NCBI GenBank assembly: GCA_964494625.1
Contig: CAZBRT010000004.1
Span: 1 to 64,000 of the forward strand
DNA length: 64,000 nt
DNA from: UBA2784 sp964494625
GTDB lineage: Bacteria; Pseudomonadota; Alphaproteobacteria; Micropepsales; Micropepsaceae
Reading direction: 5' to 3'
The notes beneath the pieces are model-generated. The model searched no databases. It saw nothing but the letters and a program-made list of their open reading frames with translations, and was not told the origin of the DNA. Position numbers and translations under genes: made by a program. Positions 34,004 to 42,476 of this stretch are shown piece after piece (position 1 is the first letter of the stretch; each line of letters opens with the position of its first letter).

Positions 34004-34870
34004 ATGGCCAAAGTCGCATTCATCGGATTGGGCGTCATGGGCTTTCCCATGGCGGGGCATCTGGCCAAAGCCGGGCACGATGTCACCGTCTTCAACCGCA
34101 ACCCCGCGCGGGCGCAAGGCTGGGTGGGTACGCATGGCGGCCGTCTTGCCGCAACACCGGCCGCGGCGGCCCAAGGTGCCGAGATCGTCTTTTCCTGCGT
34201 CGGGCGCGATGCCGATTTGCGCGAGATTACGCTCGGCCAGGATGGCGCCTTTGGCGCGATGGCGAAGGGCGCGGTCTTTGTCGATCACACGACGACTTCC
34301 GCCGACATTGCGCGCGAACTTGCGGGCGATGCGCAAGCGCGCGGCTTTGGCTTTGTCGATGCGCCGGTTTCGGGCGGACAGGCGGGCGCCGAGAACGGCC
34401 AGCTCACCATCATGTGCGGCGGCGATGCGGCGAGCTATGCGAAGGCTGAGGCGGTGATGGCAACCTATGCCAAGCGCATGCGGCTTCTGGGGGCGGCAGG
34501 CGCCGGGCAGCTCACCAAGATGGTCAACCAGATCTGCATCGCAGGTCTTGTGCAGGCCTTGTCGGAAGGCATCGCGTTTGCGGTGCGCGCGGGGCTTGAT
34601 GTGGAAGCCGTGATTGACGTGATCTCGAAGGGCGCCGCGCAAAGCTGGCAGATGGAAAACCGCTGGAAGACAATGGCGGCGGGCAAGTTCGACTTCGGCT
34701 TTGCGGTTGAATGGATGCGCAAGGACCTTGGCATCTGTCTGGATGAGGCCAGGCGCAATGGCGCGCGCCTGCCTGTGACGGCACTGGTTGACCAATTTTA
34801 TGCCGAGGTGGCGGAAAAAGGCGGGGCGAGGTTCGATACGTCGAGCCTCCTCACCCGCCTCATACCATGA
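34004..34870 (+). CDS. Beta-hydroxyacid dehydrogenase (3-hydroxyisobutyrate dehydrogenase family)
   Basis: A 288-residue NAD(P)-dependent enzyme. The Rossmann start VAFIGLGVMGFPMAGHLAKAGHDVTVFNRNP, the substrate loop FVDAPVSGGQAGAENGQLTIMCGG, and GAGQLTKMVNQ with the catalytic Lys are all present. It is one of two members in the window; the other (39220) sits with the valine genes, so this one more likely acts on another acid such as tartronate semialdehyde or a related hydroxy acid. ATG 34004 has GGGAG upstream. Divergent from the acylase gene. Confidence 0.88.
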   Translation: MAKVAFIGLGVMGFPMAGHLAKAGHDVTVFNRNPARAQGWVGTHGGRLAATPAAAAQGAEIVFSCVGRDADLREITLGQDGAFGAMAKGAVFVDHTTTSADIARELAGDAQARGFGFVDAPVSGGQAGAENGQLTIMCGGDAASYAKAEAVMATYAKRMRLLGAAGAGQLTKMVNQICIAGLVQALSEGIAFAVRAGLDVEAVIDVISKGAAQSWQMENRWKTMAAGKFDFGFAVEWMRKDLGICLDEARRNGARLPVTALVDQFYAEVAEKGGARFDTSSLLTRLIP

Positions 34871-34872
34871 AA

Positions 34873-35445
34873 TTACTGCAGGCCGGCGATGAGCCCGTAG
34901 TTGATGTTGTCCGCGAGGCTGCGCTTGTCTGCGGCGCTGGCGGAACCTTCAATGAAGATGTAGGCGCGGCCGCCCGTCAGGCCGATATGAATGGCGCCAT
35001 CCGGCAGGATGATGCCGGGATTGCCCCCGAATGAGTCCATTGACGCGCCGATGGATGCCGCCAATTGCGGATTGGAAAGATAGATCGCCATCGCCTCGGC
35101 CATCTGCGAGTCAATGAATACAGTCACCCGCATGGACGTGCCATCCTCGCGGGAATAGTCGCGCGACACCATGGCGCCCCCCAGATAGGCGGTCGCAACG
35201 GCATCATCGTCACCGTCGGCAATGGTCCAGCCATCAAGCGCAGGCAGGGCCTCGCGAAGCGACGCCACCATTTTCCGGCTGACCTGCTCGCGCGCCGCGT
35301 TGAGGTTGCGCAGCGTTTCGGCAGTCCGTCCGCCATCGTAGGCGCTGCGGGCGGCATCGATGCTGTCCGCGATTTCATCGGCAAGCGCGAGCGGCGCAAG
35401 ACAAAGGGTCGCGGTCGTCAGAAGGACAGTGGCAATTTTTCGCAT
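34873..35445 (-). CDS. Exported protein of unknown function
   Basis: A 190-residue protein with a clear Sec signal (MRKIATVLLTTATLCLAPLALA) and a mature periplasmic part that begins with a helical segment (DSIDAARSAYDGGRTAETLRNLNAAREQV) and continues as an alpha/beta domain ending in ADNINYGLIAGL. I do not recognise the family. It is downstream of mscL by 9 nt on the same strand and converges on the dehydrogenase gene 2 nt away. A link to osmotic stress is only a context guess. Confidence 0.75.
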   Translation of the reverse strand: MRKIATVLLTTATLCLAPLALADEIADSIDAARSAYDGGRTAETLRNLNAAREQVSRKMVASLREALPALDGWTIADGDDDAVATAYLGGAMVSRDYSREDGTSMRVTVFIDSQMAEAMAIYLSNPQLAASIGASMDSFGGNPGIILPDGAIHIGLTGGRAYIFIEGSASAADKRSLADNINYGLIAGLQ

Positions 35446-35454
35446 GAAGGTTTC

Positions 35455-35868
35455 TCAGCGTTTGGCGAGAAGATCGCGGATTTCCTGAAGCAGCACTTCC
35501 TGACGCGGCGGCGCTGCCGGGGTTGCCGGCGCGGCGGGCTTGGCGACAAGCCGGTTCACCTGCTTCACCAGAATGAACATTGCAAAGGCCACGATCACGA
35601 ACTTGATCATCGCATTGATGAAGAGCCCGTAATTGATGGTGGCAGCGCCAGCCTTCTGCGCGTCGGCCAGCGAGGCATAGTCGCCGCCGGTGAGATTGAT
35701 ATAGAGGTCAGAGAAATCGACGCCGCCCATCGCATAGCCGATCGGGGGCATCATCATGTCATTGACCAGCGAATTGACGATGGCCGTGAAGGCGGTTCCC
35801 ATGATGATACCGACCGCCAAGTCGATCACATTGCCGCGGGCGATGAATGACTTGAAATCCTGGAGCAT
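35455..35868 (-). CDS. mscL: Large-conductance mechanosensitive channel
   Basis: A 137-residue MscL. The N-terminal amphipathic helix and TM1 (FKSFIARGNVIDLAVGIIMGTAFTAIVNSLVNDMMMPP), a periplasmic loop, TM2 (INAMIKFVIVAFAMFILVKQVN) and a cytoplasmic helix (EVLLQEIRDLLAKR) are canonical. The homopentamer releases solutes on hypo-osmotic shock. It is followed by an exported protein and preceded, 15 nt upstream on the same strand, by hemB. Confidence 0.96.
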   Translation of the reverse strand: MLQDFKSFIARGNVIDLAVGIIMGTAFTAIVNSLVNDMMMPPIGYAMGGVDFSDLYINLTGGDYASLADAQKAGAATINYGLFINAMIKFVIVAFAMFILVKQVNRLVAKPAAPATPAAPPRQEVLLQEIRDLLAKR

Positions 35869-35883
35869 GGGTTCCCTTTCCGG

Positions 35884-36885
35884 TCAACGATTGAGCAGGC
35901 GTGCGGCTGCGGGTGCAAAGTAAGTGAGAATGCCGTCTGCGCCCGCGCGCTTGAAGGCGATGAGACTTTCCATCATGGCCAATTCGCCGTCCAGCCATTC
36001 TTTGAGCGCCGCCGCCACGATCATCGCGTATTCGCCGGACACCTGATAGGCGAAGGTCGGTACGCCGAAGCGGTCCTTCACCCGACGCACGATGTCGAGA
36101 TAAGGCATGCCCGGCTTCACCATCACCATGTCCGCGCCTTCGGCGATGTCGTGGGCAACCTCACGCAAGGCCTCCTCCGAATTGGACGGCGCCATCTGGT
36201 AAGTGCGCTTGTCGCCCTTCAAAAGCCCCTTCGACCCGATGGCATCCCGGAATGGCCCATAGAATGCCGAGGCGTATTTGGCGGCATAGGACATGATGAG
36301 TGTATCGGTGTGGCCCGCTGCTTCGAGGCCATTTCGGATCGCACCCACGCGGCCATCCATCATGTCGGAGGGCGCGATGATGTCGCAGCCTGCGTTCACC
36401 TGGACCAATGCCTGCTCGACAAGGACTTTCACCGTCTCGTCGTTCAGGATGCGGCCATCGCGCATCAGGCCGTCATGGCCGTGCGAGGTATAGGGATCAA
36501 GCGCGACGTCGCAGAGCACGCCGATATCGGGTGCCGCATTCTTGATGGCCTTGATCGCGCGGCAAACAAGGTTGTCCGGGTTCAGGGCTTCGCGCCCGTC
36601 ATCGGTTCGTGCGGATTTTTCGGTGAAGGGAAAGAGGGCGACGGCGGGAATGCCCAGCTCCTGAGCCTCCTTTGCGGCGGCGCCCGCAAGATCAACCGAC
36701 AGCCGGTCAACACCCGGCATTGTCTGCACAGGCTCACGCACGCCGCTTCCCGCCGTCACAAAAATAGGCCAGATCAGATCGGCGGGCGAAAGGCCCGCTT
36801 CGGCCACAAGGCGGCGAGACCAGTCGGCCTGGCGCAGGCGACGCATACGGGTTTGCGGAAATCTCTCAAGGGTCATCTTGTCCAT
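35884..36885 (-). CDS. hemB: Delta-aminolevulinic acid dehydratase (porphobilinogen synthase), Mg-type
   Basis: A 333-residue enzyme joining two 5-aminolevulinate molecules into porphobilinogen. Both Schiff-base lysines are visible, Lys203 (SYAAKYASAFYGPFRDA) and Lys257 (VMVKPG). The metal loop reads DVALDPYTSHGHDG and lacks the zinc cysteines of the E. coli enzyme, so it belongs to the magnesium-dependent class. The open frame extends upstream to 37461 but without family similarity; I start at ATG 36885, with ATG 36876 an alternative. hemA lies 5.6 kb away. Confidence 0.95.
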   Translation of the reverse strand: MDKMTLERFPQTRMRRLRQADWSRRLVAEAGLSPADLIWPIFVTAGSGVREPVQTMPGVDRLSVDLAGAAAKEAQELGIPAVALFPFTEKSARTDDGREALNPDNLVCRAIKAIKNAAPDIGVLCDVALDPYTSHGHDGLMRDGRILNDETVKVLVEQALVQVNAGCDIIAPSDMMDGRVGAIRNGLEAAGHTDTLIMSYAAKYASAFYGPFRDAIGSKGLLKGDKRTYQMAPSNSEEALREVAHDIAEGADMVMVKPGMPYLDIVRRVKDRFGVPTFAYQVSGEYAMIVAAALKEWLDGELAMMESLIAFKRAGADGILTYFAPAAARLLNR

Positions 36886-37023
36886 TCCAGGCGGTTCCGG
36901 GCCGGTCTTGGTCGCCGGTTTGACTCGCAACTTCGCCCTTCGTATCACGCCCTCCAGCACTTGAAGAGACCCCGGGCGCGACTGCCCGGTGCGACAGGAC
37001 CGCAACGGGGACCGCAACGGGCC

Positions 37024-38163
37024 ATGCATTTCACCCTGACCGACGATCAGGCTGCCTTTCAGAAGGTCGCCCATGATTTTGCCGCCGAACATCTCAAGCC
37101 CTTCGCCGCCGAATGGGACGAGAAGGGCCACTTTCCCGTTCCCACGCTGCGCAAGGCAGCCGAACTCGGCTTTGCCGCGCTCTACATCAAGGGCGATGTG
37201 GGCGGCAGCGAGCTGACGCGGCTGGATGCCGCCATCGTATTCGAGGAATTGTCCTGGGGCTGCACGGCGACGGCAGCCTTCATTTCGATCCACAACATGG
37301 CGTCGTGGATGATTGACCGCTTCGGCAGCGCGGACCTGCGCCAGAAATACCTGCCGCGCATGGTCACGATGGAGCTGATTGCCAGTTACTGCCTGACCGA
37401 GCCGGGTTCGGGATCGGACGCCGCCTCGCTGCGCACGAAGGCCATTCGCGACGGCGATCATTATGTGCTCAACGGGTCGAAGGCTTTCATCTCTGGTGCC
37501 GGCGTCTCCGACCTATATGTCTGCATGGTGCGCACAGGCGAGGACGGCCCCAAGGGGGTTTCGTGCCTCGTGGTCGAGAAGGGGACGCCGGGACTCTCAT
37601 TCGGCAAGAACGAGCGCAAGATGGGCTGGAACAGCCAGCCGACGGCACAGGTCAATTTCGAGAACTGCCGCGTGCCGGTCTCCAACCGTGTTGGCGCGGA
37701 AGGCGAAGGTTTCCGCATTGCCATGATGGGGCTGGATGGCGGCCGTCTCAATATCGGCGCGTGTTCGTTGGGCACGTCGCGCGCGGCACTCGAGACCGCG
37801 AAGGAATACATGACCCAGCGCCGCCAGTTCGGCAAAGCGCTGTCTGAATTCCAGGCGCTGCAGTTCAAGCTTGCCGACATGGCGACGGAACTTGAAGCCG
37901 CCCGCCTGATGATCCGCAATGCCGCCGACAAGCTCGACAGCCGTGATCCGCAGGCAACCATGCTCTGTGCGATGGCCAAGCGCTTTGCGACCGATGCAGG
38001 ATCGCGCATTGCCAATGACGCGCTGCAACTGCATGGCGGCTATGGCTATCTGAAGGACTTTCCGCTGGAGCGCCATGTGCGCGATCTGCGCGTCCACCAG
38101 ATCCTTGAAGGCACCAACGAGATCATGCGCGTGATCATCGCGCGCGAGATGTTCAGGCAGTGA
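37024..38163 (+). CDS. Isobutyryl-CoA dehydrogenase (acyl-CoA dehydrogenase)
   Basis: A 379-residue flavoprotein with N-terminal helical, middle beta and C-terminal helical domains. The segments ISIHNMASWMIDRFGS, YCLTEPGSGSDAAS and HQILEGTNEIMRVIIAREMF match the ACAD8-type isobutyryl-CoA dehydrogenase that oxidises isobutyryl-CoA to methacrylyl-CoA. Context agrees: the next two genes carry out later valine steps. ATG 37024 begins exactly at the domain start, 138 nt from the divergent hemB. One nucleotide separates it from the next gene. Confidence 0.92.
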   Translation: MHFTLTDDQAAFQKVAHDFAAEHLKPFAAEWDEKGHFPVPTLRKAAELGFAALYIKGDVGGSELTRLDAAIVFEELSWGCTATAAFISIHNMASWMIDRFGSADLRQKYLPRMVTMELIASYCLTEPGSGSDAASLRTKAIRDGDHYVLNGSKAFISGAGVSDLYVCMVRTGEDGPKGVSCLVVEKGTPGLSFGKNERKMGWNSQPTAQVNFENCRVPVSNRVGAEGEGFRIAMMGLDGGRLNIGACSLGTSRAALETAKEYMTQRRQFGKALSEFQALQFKLADMATELEAARLMIRNAADKLDSRDPQATMLCAMAKRFATDAGSRIANDALQLHGGYGYLKDFPLERHVRDLRVHQILEGTNEIMRVIIAREMFRQ

Positions 38164-38164
38164 C

Positions 38165-39202
38165 ATGAGTGACGCTGAACTCCTCACGGAAGTACGCGGG
38201 TCGCTGGGCCTCCTCACCCTCAACCGCCCCAAGGCGCTGAATGCGCTCACGCTCGGCATGGTCCATGCCATGGTGGCGCAGTTGAAGGTGTGGGCAGAGG
38301 ATCCCGCCATCAGCACGGTCGCGGTGCGCGGGGCAGGGGATCGCGCGTTCTGCGCGGGCGGAGACGTTCGCGCGTTGTGGGAAAGCGGCATGAACCGCAC
38401 CGAATATGCCAGCACGTTCTGGCATGACGAATACCAGCTGAACACCCTCATCAAGGAATATCCCAAGCCCTATGTCGCGCTGATTCATGGCCTTGTCATG
38501 GGCGGCGGGGTGGGTGTGTCTTTCCATGGCAGTCATCGTGTGGTCTGCGAGACGACAGGATTTGCGATGCCCGAAACCGGTATCGGACTTTTTCCCGATG
38601 TCGGCGGCACCTATTTCCTGCCGCGCCTGCCGGGCCAGAGCGGCCTCTATCTCGCGCTCACGGGTGCGCGTGTGAAGGCCGCCGATTTGCGTCATCTCGG
38701 TCTTGCGACCCATATTGCGGCCTATGCGGACTTCGAGCCGATCATTGCCGCACTGGCGGCGGGCGCGGAACCGGACAGTGTACTCGCGCCCTATGTCGCC
38801 AATGCGACGGACGCGCCCATTCGCGCGCGGCAGGAGGAGATTGACGCTCTTTTTTGCGGCGATGGTGTGGAAGCGATCCTGGCAGCGCTGGATCGGGCGC
38901 AGACGGATTTTGCACGCGAGACGGCGGCAACGATCCGCACCAAATCCCCCACCAGCCTCAAGATTGCCTATCGGCAGATGGTGGAGGGGCGGCGGCATAC
39001 ATTCCGAGAATGCATGAAGCTTGAGTTCCGCGTGACGGAACGCATTCAGCAAGGCGAGGATTTTTACGAGGGCGTGCGGGCGATCATCATCGACAAGGAC
39101 AATGCGCCGCGCTGGTCGCCTGCGCGGGTCGAAGATGTCACTGACGCCGCCATTGATGCCTGTTTTGCACCATTGCCTTCGGGTGAACTGACTTTCCTCT
39201 GA
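38165..39202 (+). CDS. 3-hydroxyisobutyryl-CoA hydrolase
   Basis: A 345-residue crotonase-family thioesterase, longer than ordinary hydratases, as expected for HIBYL-CoA hydrolase. GDRAFCAGGDVRALWE, HGLVMGGGVGVSFHG and FAMPETGIGLFPDVGGTYFLPRLPG are diagnostic; the Glu of PETGIG and Asp of FPDVGG are the hydrolase catalytic pair. It releases 3-hydroxyisobutyrate for the next enzyme. Middle gene of a three-gene valine catabolism operon. Confidence 0.93.
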   Translation: MSDAELLTEVRGSLGLLTLNRPKALNALTLGMVHAMVAQLKVWAEDPAISTVAVRGAGDRAFCAGGDVRALWESGMNRTEYASTFWHDEYQLNTLIKEYPKPYVALIHGLVMGGGVGVSFHGSHRVVCETTGFAMPETGIGLFPDVGGTYFLPRLPGQSGLYLALTGARVKAADLRHLGLATHIAAYADFEPIIAALAAGAEPDSVLAPYVANATDAPIRARQEEIDALFCGDGVEAILAALDRAQTDFARETAATIRTKSPTSLKIAYRQMVEGRRHTFRECMKLEFRVTERIQQGEDFYEGVRAIIIDKDNAPRWSPARVEDVTDAAIDACFAPLPSGELTFL

Positions 39203-39219
39203 TCCTGATGCGGGGACAC

Positions 39220-40110
39220 ATGAGCACGATCGGCTTTATCGGCCTTGGCCACATGGGTGGCCCGATGGCAAAAAATCTCCTGAAGGCGGGGCACAATGTC
39301 GTGGCCTGCGACCTCTCCGCAGCTGCGCTCAAGGATGCGGCAGATGCGGGCGCCCGGACGACGAGCCATGCGCGCGAGGCGGTCCGGGACGCGGAAATCG
39401 TCGTGACAATGCTGCCGGCCGGTGCGCATGTGCGCAGCGTCTATCTGGGGACAGATGGAATTCTTTCGACGGCAAGCAAAGACACGCTCTTCATCGATTC
39501 CTCGACCATCGACGTGGACAGCGCACGCGCCGTCCATGCGGCAGCCGATGCAGCGGGTCAGGCCTTTGTTGACGCGCCGGTCTCGGGCGGAACAGCGGGG
39601 GCCGCCGCGGGCACACTCACTTTCATGACCGGTGGCAGCGATACGGCTTTCGCACGCGCCAAGCCTATCCTTGCAGCCATGGGCAAGAACATCGTCCATG
39701 CGGGCGGCGCCGGCACGGGACAGGCTGCCAAGATCTGCAACAACATGCTGCTTGCCATATCCATGATCGGTGTCAGCGAAGCCTTTGTGCTTGCCGAGAA
39801 ACTCGGTCTGGATGCGCAACGTCTGTTCGACATTGCCTCCACCTCGTCGGGACAATGCTGGTCCCTGACCTCCTATTGTCCCGTACCGGGACCAGTGCCT
39901 GCATCGCCCGCCAATCGTGACTATCAACCGGGATTTGCGGCTTCCCTGATGCTCAAGGACCTCAAGCTGTCGCAGGCTGCCGCGCAGGGTTCTGGCGCGC
40001 CGACGCCCCTGGGAGCGCATGCGACGCAGCTTTACGCGATGATGGATGTGGCGGGCAAAGGCGGCGATGATTTCTCCGGCATTATCCGGTTTTTGAAAGG
40101 CATTCGTTAA
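39220..40110 (+). CDS. mmsB: 3-hydroxyisobutyrate dehydrogenase
   Basis: A 296-residue NAD-dependent dehydrogenase converting 3-hydroxyisobutyrate to methylmalonate semialdehyde. IGFIGLGHMGGPMAKNLLKAGH, VDAPVSGGTAGAAAGTLTFM, GAGTGQAAKICNNMLLAI (catalytic Lys) and SGQCWSLTSYCPVPGPVP are typical of MmsB. ATG 39220 follows GGGGA, preferred over ATG 39208. The usual partner mmsA (semialdehyde dehydrogenase) is not next to it and must lie elsewhere if the pathway is complete. Confidence 0.94.
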   Translation: MSTIGFIGLGHMGGPMAKNLLKAGHNVVACDLSAAALKDAADAGARTTSHAREAVRDAEIVVTMLPAGAHVRSVYLGTDGILSTASKDTLFIDSSTIDVDSARAVHAAADAAGQAFVDAPVSGGTAGAAAGTLTFMTGGSDTAFARAKPILAAMGKNIVHAGGAGTGQAAKICNNMLLAISMIGVSEAFVLAEKLGLDAQRLFDIASTSSGQCWSLTSYCPVPGPVPASPANRDYQPGFAASLMLKDLKLSQAAAQGSGAPTPLGAHATQLYAMMDVAGKGGDDFSGIIRFLKGIR

Positions 40111-40196
40111 ACATCTTCCTCAAGCCTTCCGAAAGGCGCGGGGCTGTAATTTCCGGAGACGTTCCTGTTTCCTTGCGTATCCGGAGTGCGTGCCCC

Positions 40197-40727
40197 ATGA
40201 GCCATGCCCAGTTGCATCATGCAAAGACCCGTGCTGCCGAGACGGCGGGCGTGGATCCCGCACGCGCGGAACTGAAGCCGCGTTATCTCGAGACGCTCAA
40301 CCGCATTGAGCGGCTGCATCGCCAGCTCCTTGATGTCATCAAGGACGAACTGGACCGCGCCAGTCCGCAGGATGTGAACTCGGTGCAGGCGCTGCTGCTG
40401 TTCAACATCGGTGACGCCGAGATGACGGCTGGCGAGATCCGCACTCGTGGTCATTATCTGGGATCAAACGTCTCGTACAATCTCAAGAAGCTGGTCGAGA
40501 TGGGTTACATTCATCACGCCCGCTCGGAAGTGGACCGCCGCTCTGTGCGTGTTCGCCTTACGGAGAAGGGCCGTCACGTCCACAAGCTGGTCACTGGTCT
40601 CTTCGACCGGCACACGCTGTCGGTGGAAAAGGTGGGCGGCGTCACTGCCGATGACCTCACCGCCATCAATGGCGGTTTGAAGAAGCTCGAACGCTTCTGG
40701 TCAGACCAGATCCGCTTCCGCCTCTGA
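40197..40727 (+). CDS. ldtR: MarR/LdtR-type winged-helix regulator
   Basis: A 176-residue winged-helix protein. Its core (AELKPRYLETLNRIERLHRQLLDVIKDELDR, SVQALLLFNIGDAEMTAGEI, GHYLGSNVSYNLKKLVEMGYI, DRRSVRVRLTEKG) is that of LdtR, a MarR-like factor of Rhizobiales that controls L,D-transpeptidase and stress genes in Liberibacter and relatives. No ldt gene is adjacent here; it lies 86 nt after mmsB. ATG 40197 is chosen because upstream codons are not conserved-looking. Symbol assigned by family resemblance. Confidence 0.85.
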   Translation: MSHAQLHHAKTRAAETAGVDPARAELKPRYLETLNRIERLHRQLLDVIKDELDRASPQDVNSVQALLLFNIGDAEMTAGEIRTRGHYLGSNVSYNLKKLVEMGYIHHARSEVDRRSVRVRLTEKGRHVHKLVTGLFDRHTLSVEKVGGVTADDLTAINGGLKKLERFWSDQIRFRL

Positions 40728-40731
40728 ACCG

Positions 40732-41535
40732 TCAGTTCTTCCGTTTCGGTGGCCACGGGATAAAGCCGCTGGTGGTGGCGATGTATTCCGCATAGCCGGG
40801 CTTTGATTTCCTGAGCCCGTGCTCCAGAAGCGATTTCCCCGAGACGGAAACCAGCAGCCACGTCATGACGACGGGGCCGATCACTGTCCACAGATTGCCT
40901 TGATTGGCGGCTGCCAGAACGAAGAGCCCCCACCACATGCAAGCGTCGCCGAAATAGTTCGGGTGGCGCGTCCATGCCCAGATGCCGGTCGCGAGCACTT
41001 TGCCGTGGTTGGCCGGATCCGCCTTGAAACGGCGCAATTGCGCGTCCCCGATGGTCTCGAAGACGAGCCCTGCAAGGAAAAGTGCCAAGCCACAAATTTC
41101 GATGGGACCAAGGCCACCACGGGCGGGCTGCACAATGGCGGCCTGGACGGGCAGGGAGACGATCCACATGAGGACAGCCTGCAATCCGAACACCATGAGG
41201 AGTGACTGCAGGGCAAAGCCGCTGCCAGCCTTGCGGCGCATGGCGGCATAGCGCGCGTCCTCTTCCCGGCTTGCCCGCCAGCGGGTGAAGAGGTGAAAGC
41301 CAAGGCGCAAGCCCCAGAGACACACGCAGGCAAGGACAAGGACCGGCCGGAACCCCTTGGCACCGGCAAACGCGAAGACAAAGATTGCAATCGCCGCAAA
41401 GCCGGGGCCCCACCAGGCATCGATGAAGCTCACATCCTTGAGGCGCAGGCTGACCAGCCAAAGCGCCAGCATGATGGCAAGGGTCATCGCGAACGCAAAC
41501 CCTCCCGCCGCAACCAGTTCTTTGGTAAAGGTCAT
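40732..41535 (-). CDS. DUF1295 / steroid 5-alpha-reductase-like membrane protein
   Basis: A 267-residue protein with about six or seven membrane segments. The C-terminal third (FETIGDAQLRRFKADPANHGKVLATGIWAWTRHPNYFGDACMWWGLF) is the DUF1295 signature, related to steroid reductases and isoprenylcysteine methyltransferases and probably binding NADPH or SAM. The substrate is unknown. ATG 41535 lies after GAGGAGA, somewhat far (about 9 nt). It converges with ldtR 4 nt away and diverges from the GDPD gene. Confidence 0.87.
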   Translation of the reverse strand: MTFTKELVAAGGFAFAMTLAIMLALWLVSLRLKDVSFIDAWWGPGFAAIAIFVFAFAGAKGFRPVLVLACVCLWGLRLGFHLFTRWRASREEDARYAAMRRKAGSGFALQSLLMVFGLQAVLMWIVSLPVQAAIVQPARGGLGPIEICGLALFLAGLVFETIGDAQLRRFKADPANHGKVLATGIWAWTRHPNYFGDACMWWGLFVLAAANQGNLWTVIGPVVMTWLLVSVSGKSLLEHGLRKSKPGYAEYIATTSGFIPWPPKRKN

Positions 41536-41570
41536 CTCGACATTTCTCCTCAGGACGGGCGGCAAGGCGC

Positions 41571-42332
41571 ATGGGTGCGCGGTTCAGCTATCTGGAACAT
41601 AGCGGGTTTTTGTGCATCGCCCACCGGGGCGGTGCGCTTGAGGCGCCGGAAAATACGATGGCCGCATTCGAGAATGCGGTCCGCAGCGGCTGCACCTATA
41701 TCGAAACTGACGCCTATGCGACGCGGGACGGTTACCTATTGGCCTTCCATGATGACCGGCTCGACCGGGTGACTGACAGGCAGGGCATGATCGAGGAAAC
41801 CGATCTGGCGACCGTCCGCACGGCGCGAATCGACCACAATCACCAGATCCCGCTGCTTGAAGAGCTGTTGATCGCCTTCCCCAAGGCCAAGGTGAACATC
41901 GACGCCAAACACGACAAGGCGGTTGAACCGCTGATCGACCTCATCAAGCGTTTGGGTGCGGAGGATCGCGTCTGCCTTGGCGCATTCTCCGATTCCCGTG
42001 TGCAGAAAATGCGCGCGGCCTTCGGGGGCAGGATCTGCACGTCGCTGCCACCTGCCGAAGTGACGCGGCTTTATATGGCGAAGTTCCGGCTGCCGGTGCG
42101 CGCCATCAGTGGCGCCTGCGCGCAGGTTCCTGAACGCCATGGGCGCATCCGGCTTGTTGACCGTGCATTCCTGAAGGCGGCGCATCGCCGGAACATTCCC
42201 GTGCATGTGTGGACCGTGAATGAGCCCGCTGACATGGAGCGTCTGATCGATCTTGGCGTCGATGGTCTTGTCACCGATCGCCCGAGCTTATTGCGAGACA
42301 TTCTCAAAAAGCGGGGCATCACGGCTTCCTGA
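41571..42332 (+). CDS. Glycerophosphodiester phosphodiesterase
   Basis: A 253-residue TIM-barrel GDPD that splits glycerophosphodiesters to glycerol 3-phosphate and an alcohol. Active site residues are His18-Arg19 (IAHRGG), Glu45 and Asp47 (YIETDAYATRDG) and His60 (LLAFHDDRLDR). No signal peptide is visible, so it is the cytosolic type. Its last codons lie inside two alternative hairpins (42311-42340) that do not end in a T-run. Confidence 0.92.
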   Translation: MGARFSYLEHSGFLCIAHRGGALEAPENTMAAFENAVRSGCTYIETDAYATRDGYLLAFHDDRLDRVTDRQGMIEETDLATVRTARIDHNHQIPLLEELLIAFPKAKVNIDAKHDKAVEPLIDLIKRLGAEDRVCLGAFSDSRVQKMRAAFGGRICTSLPPAEVTRLYMAKFRLPVRAISGACAQVPERHGRIRLVDRAFLKAAHRRNIPVHVWTVNEPADMERLIDLGVDGLVTDRPSLLRDILKKRGITAS

Positions 42333-42354
42333 AGCCCCGCGCCCACGTGACGCG

Positions 42355-42368
42355 ATGACAATGATCAA
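42355..42368. promoter_or_regulatory. FNR-like box upstream of hemA
   Basis: ATGAC-AATG-ATCAA agrees with the FNR/FnrL consensus TTGAT-N4-ATCAA at 8 of 10 defined positions and has the right 4-nt centre. It is 108 nt before the hemA ATG. FnrL control of hemA is established in Rhodobacter sphaeroides; here it is an inference from the site. Confidence 0.4.
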
Positions 42369-42476
42369 TGCGGCTGGCACAAGCCCTTGTCAGAAATGGA
42401 TTTGCGCCCGAACATGACGCATTATCCACAGCCGCTCGGAAGGACCGAGGCGCGGCGCGGATGGCCTGAGAGGATC

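Noticed and set aside
36151..37023. N-terminal 290-residue extension of the isobutyryl-CoA dehydrogenase frame
   Set aside because: It lies antisense to hemB and has no similarity; the dehydrogenase domain starts exactly at ATG 37024.
36886..37461. N-terminal extension of hemB
   Set aside because: Runs through the divergent promoter and into the neighbouring gene; HemB proteins start near MTLERFPQTRMRRLR.
42311..42340. Hairpin GCGGGGC...GCCCCGC at the end of the GDPD gene as a terminator
   Set aside because: The stem overlaps the stop codon, competes with a second hairpin (GGCTTC-CT-GAAGCC) and lacks a T-run.
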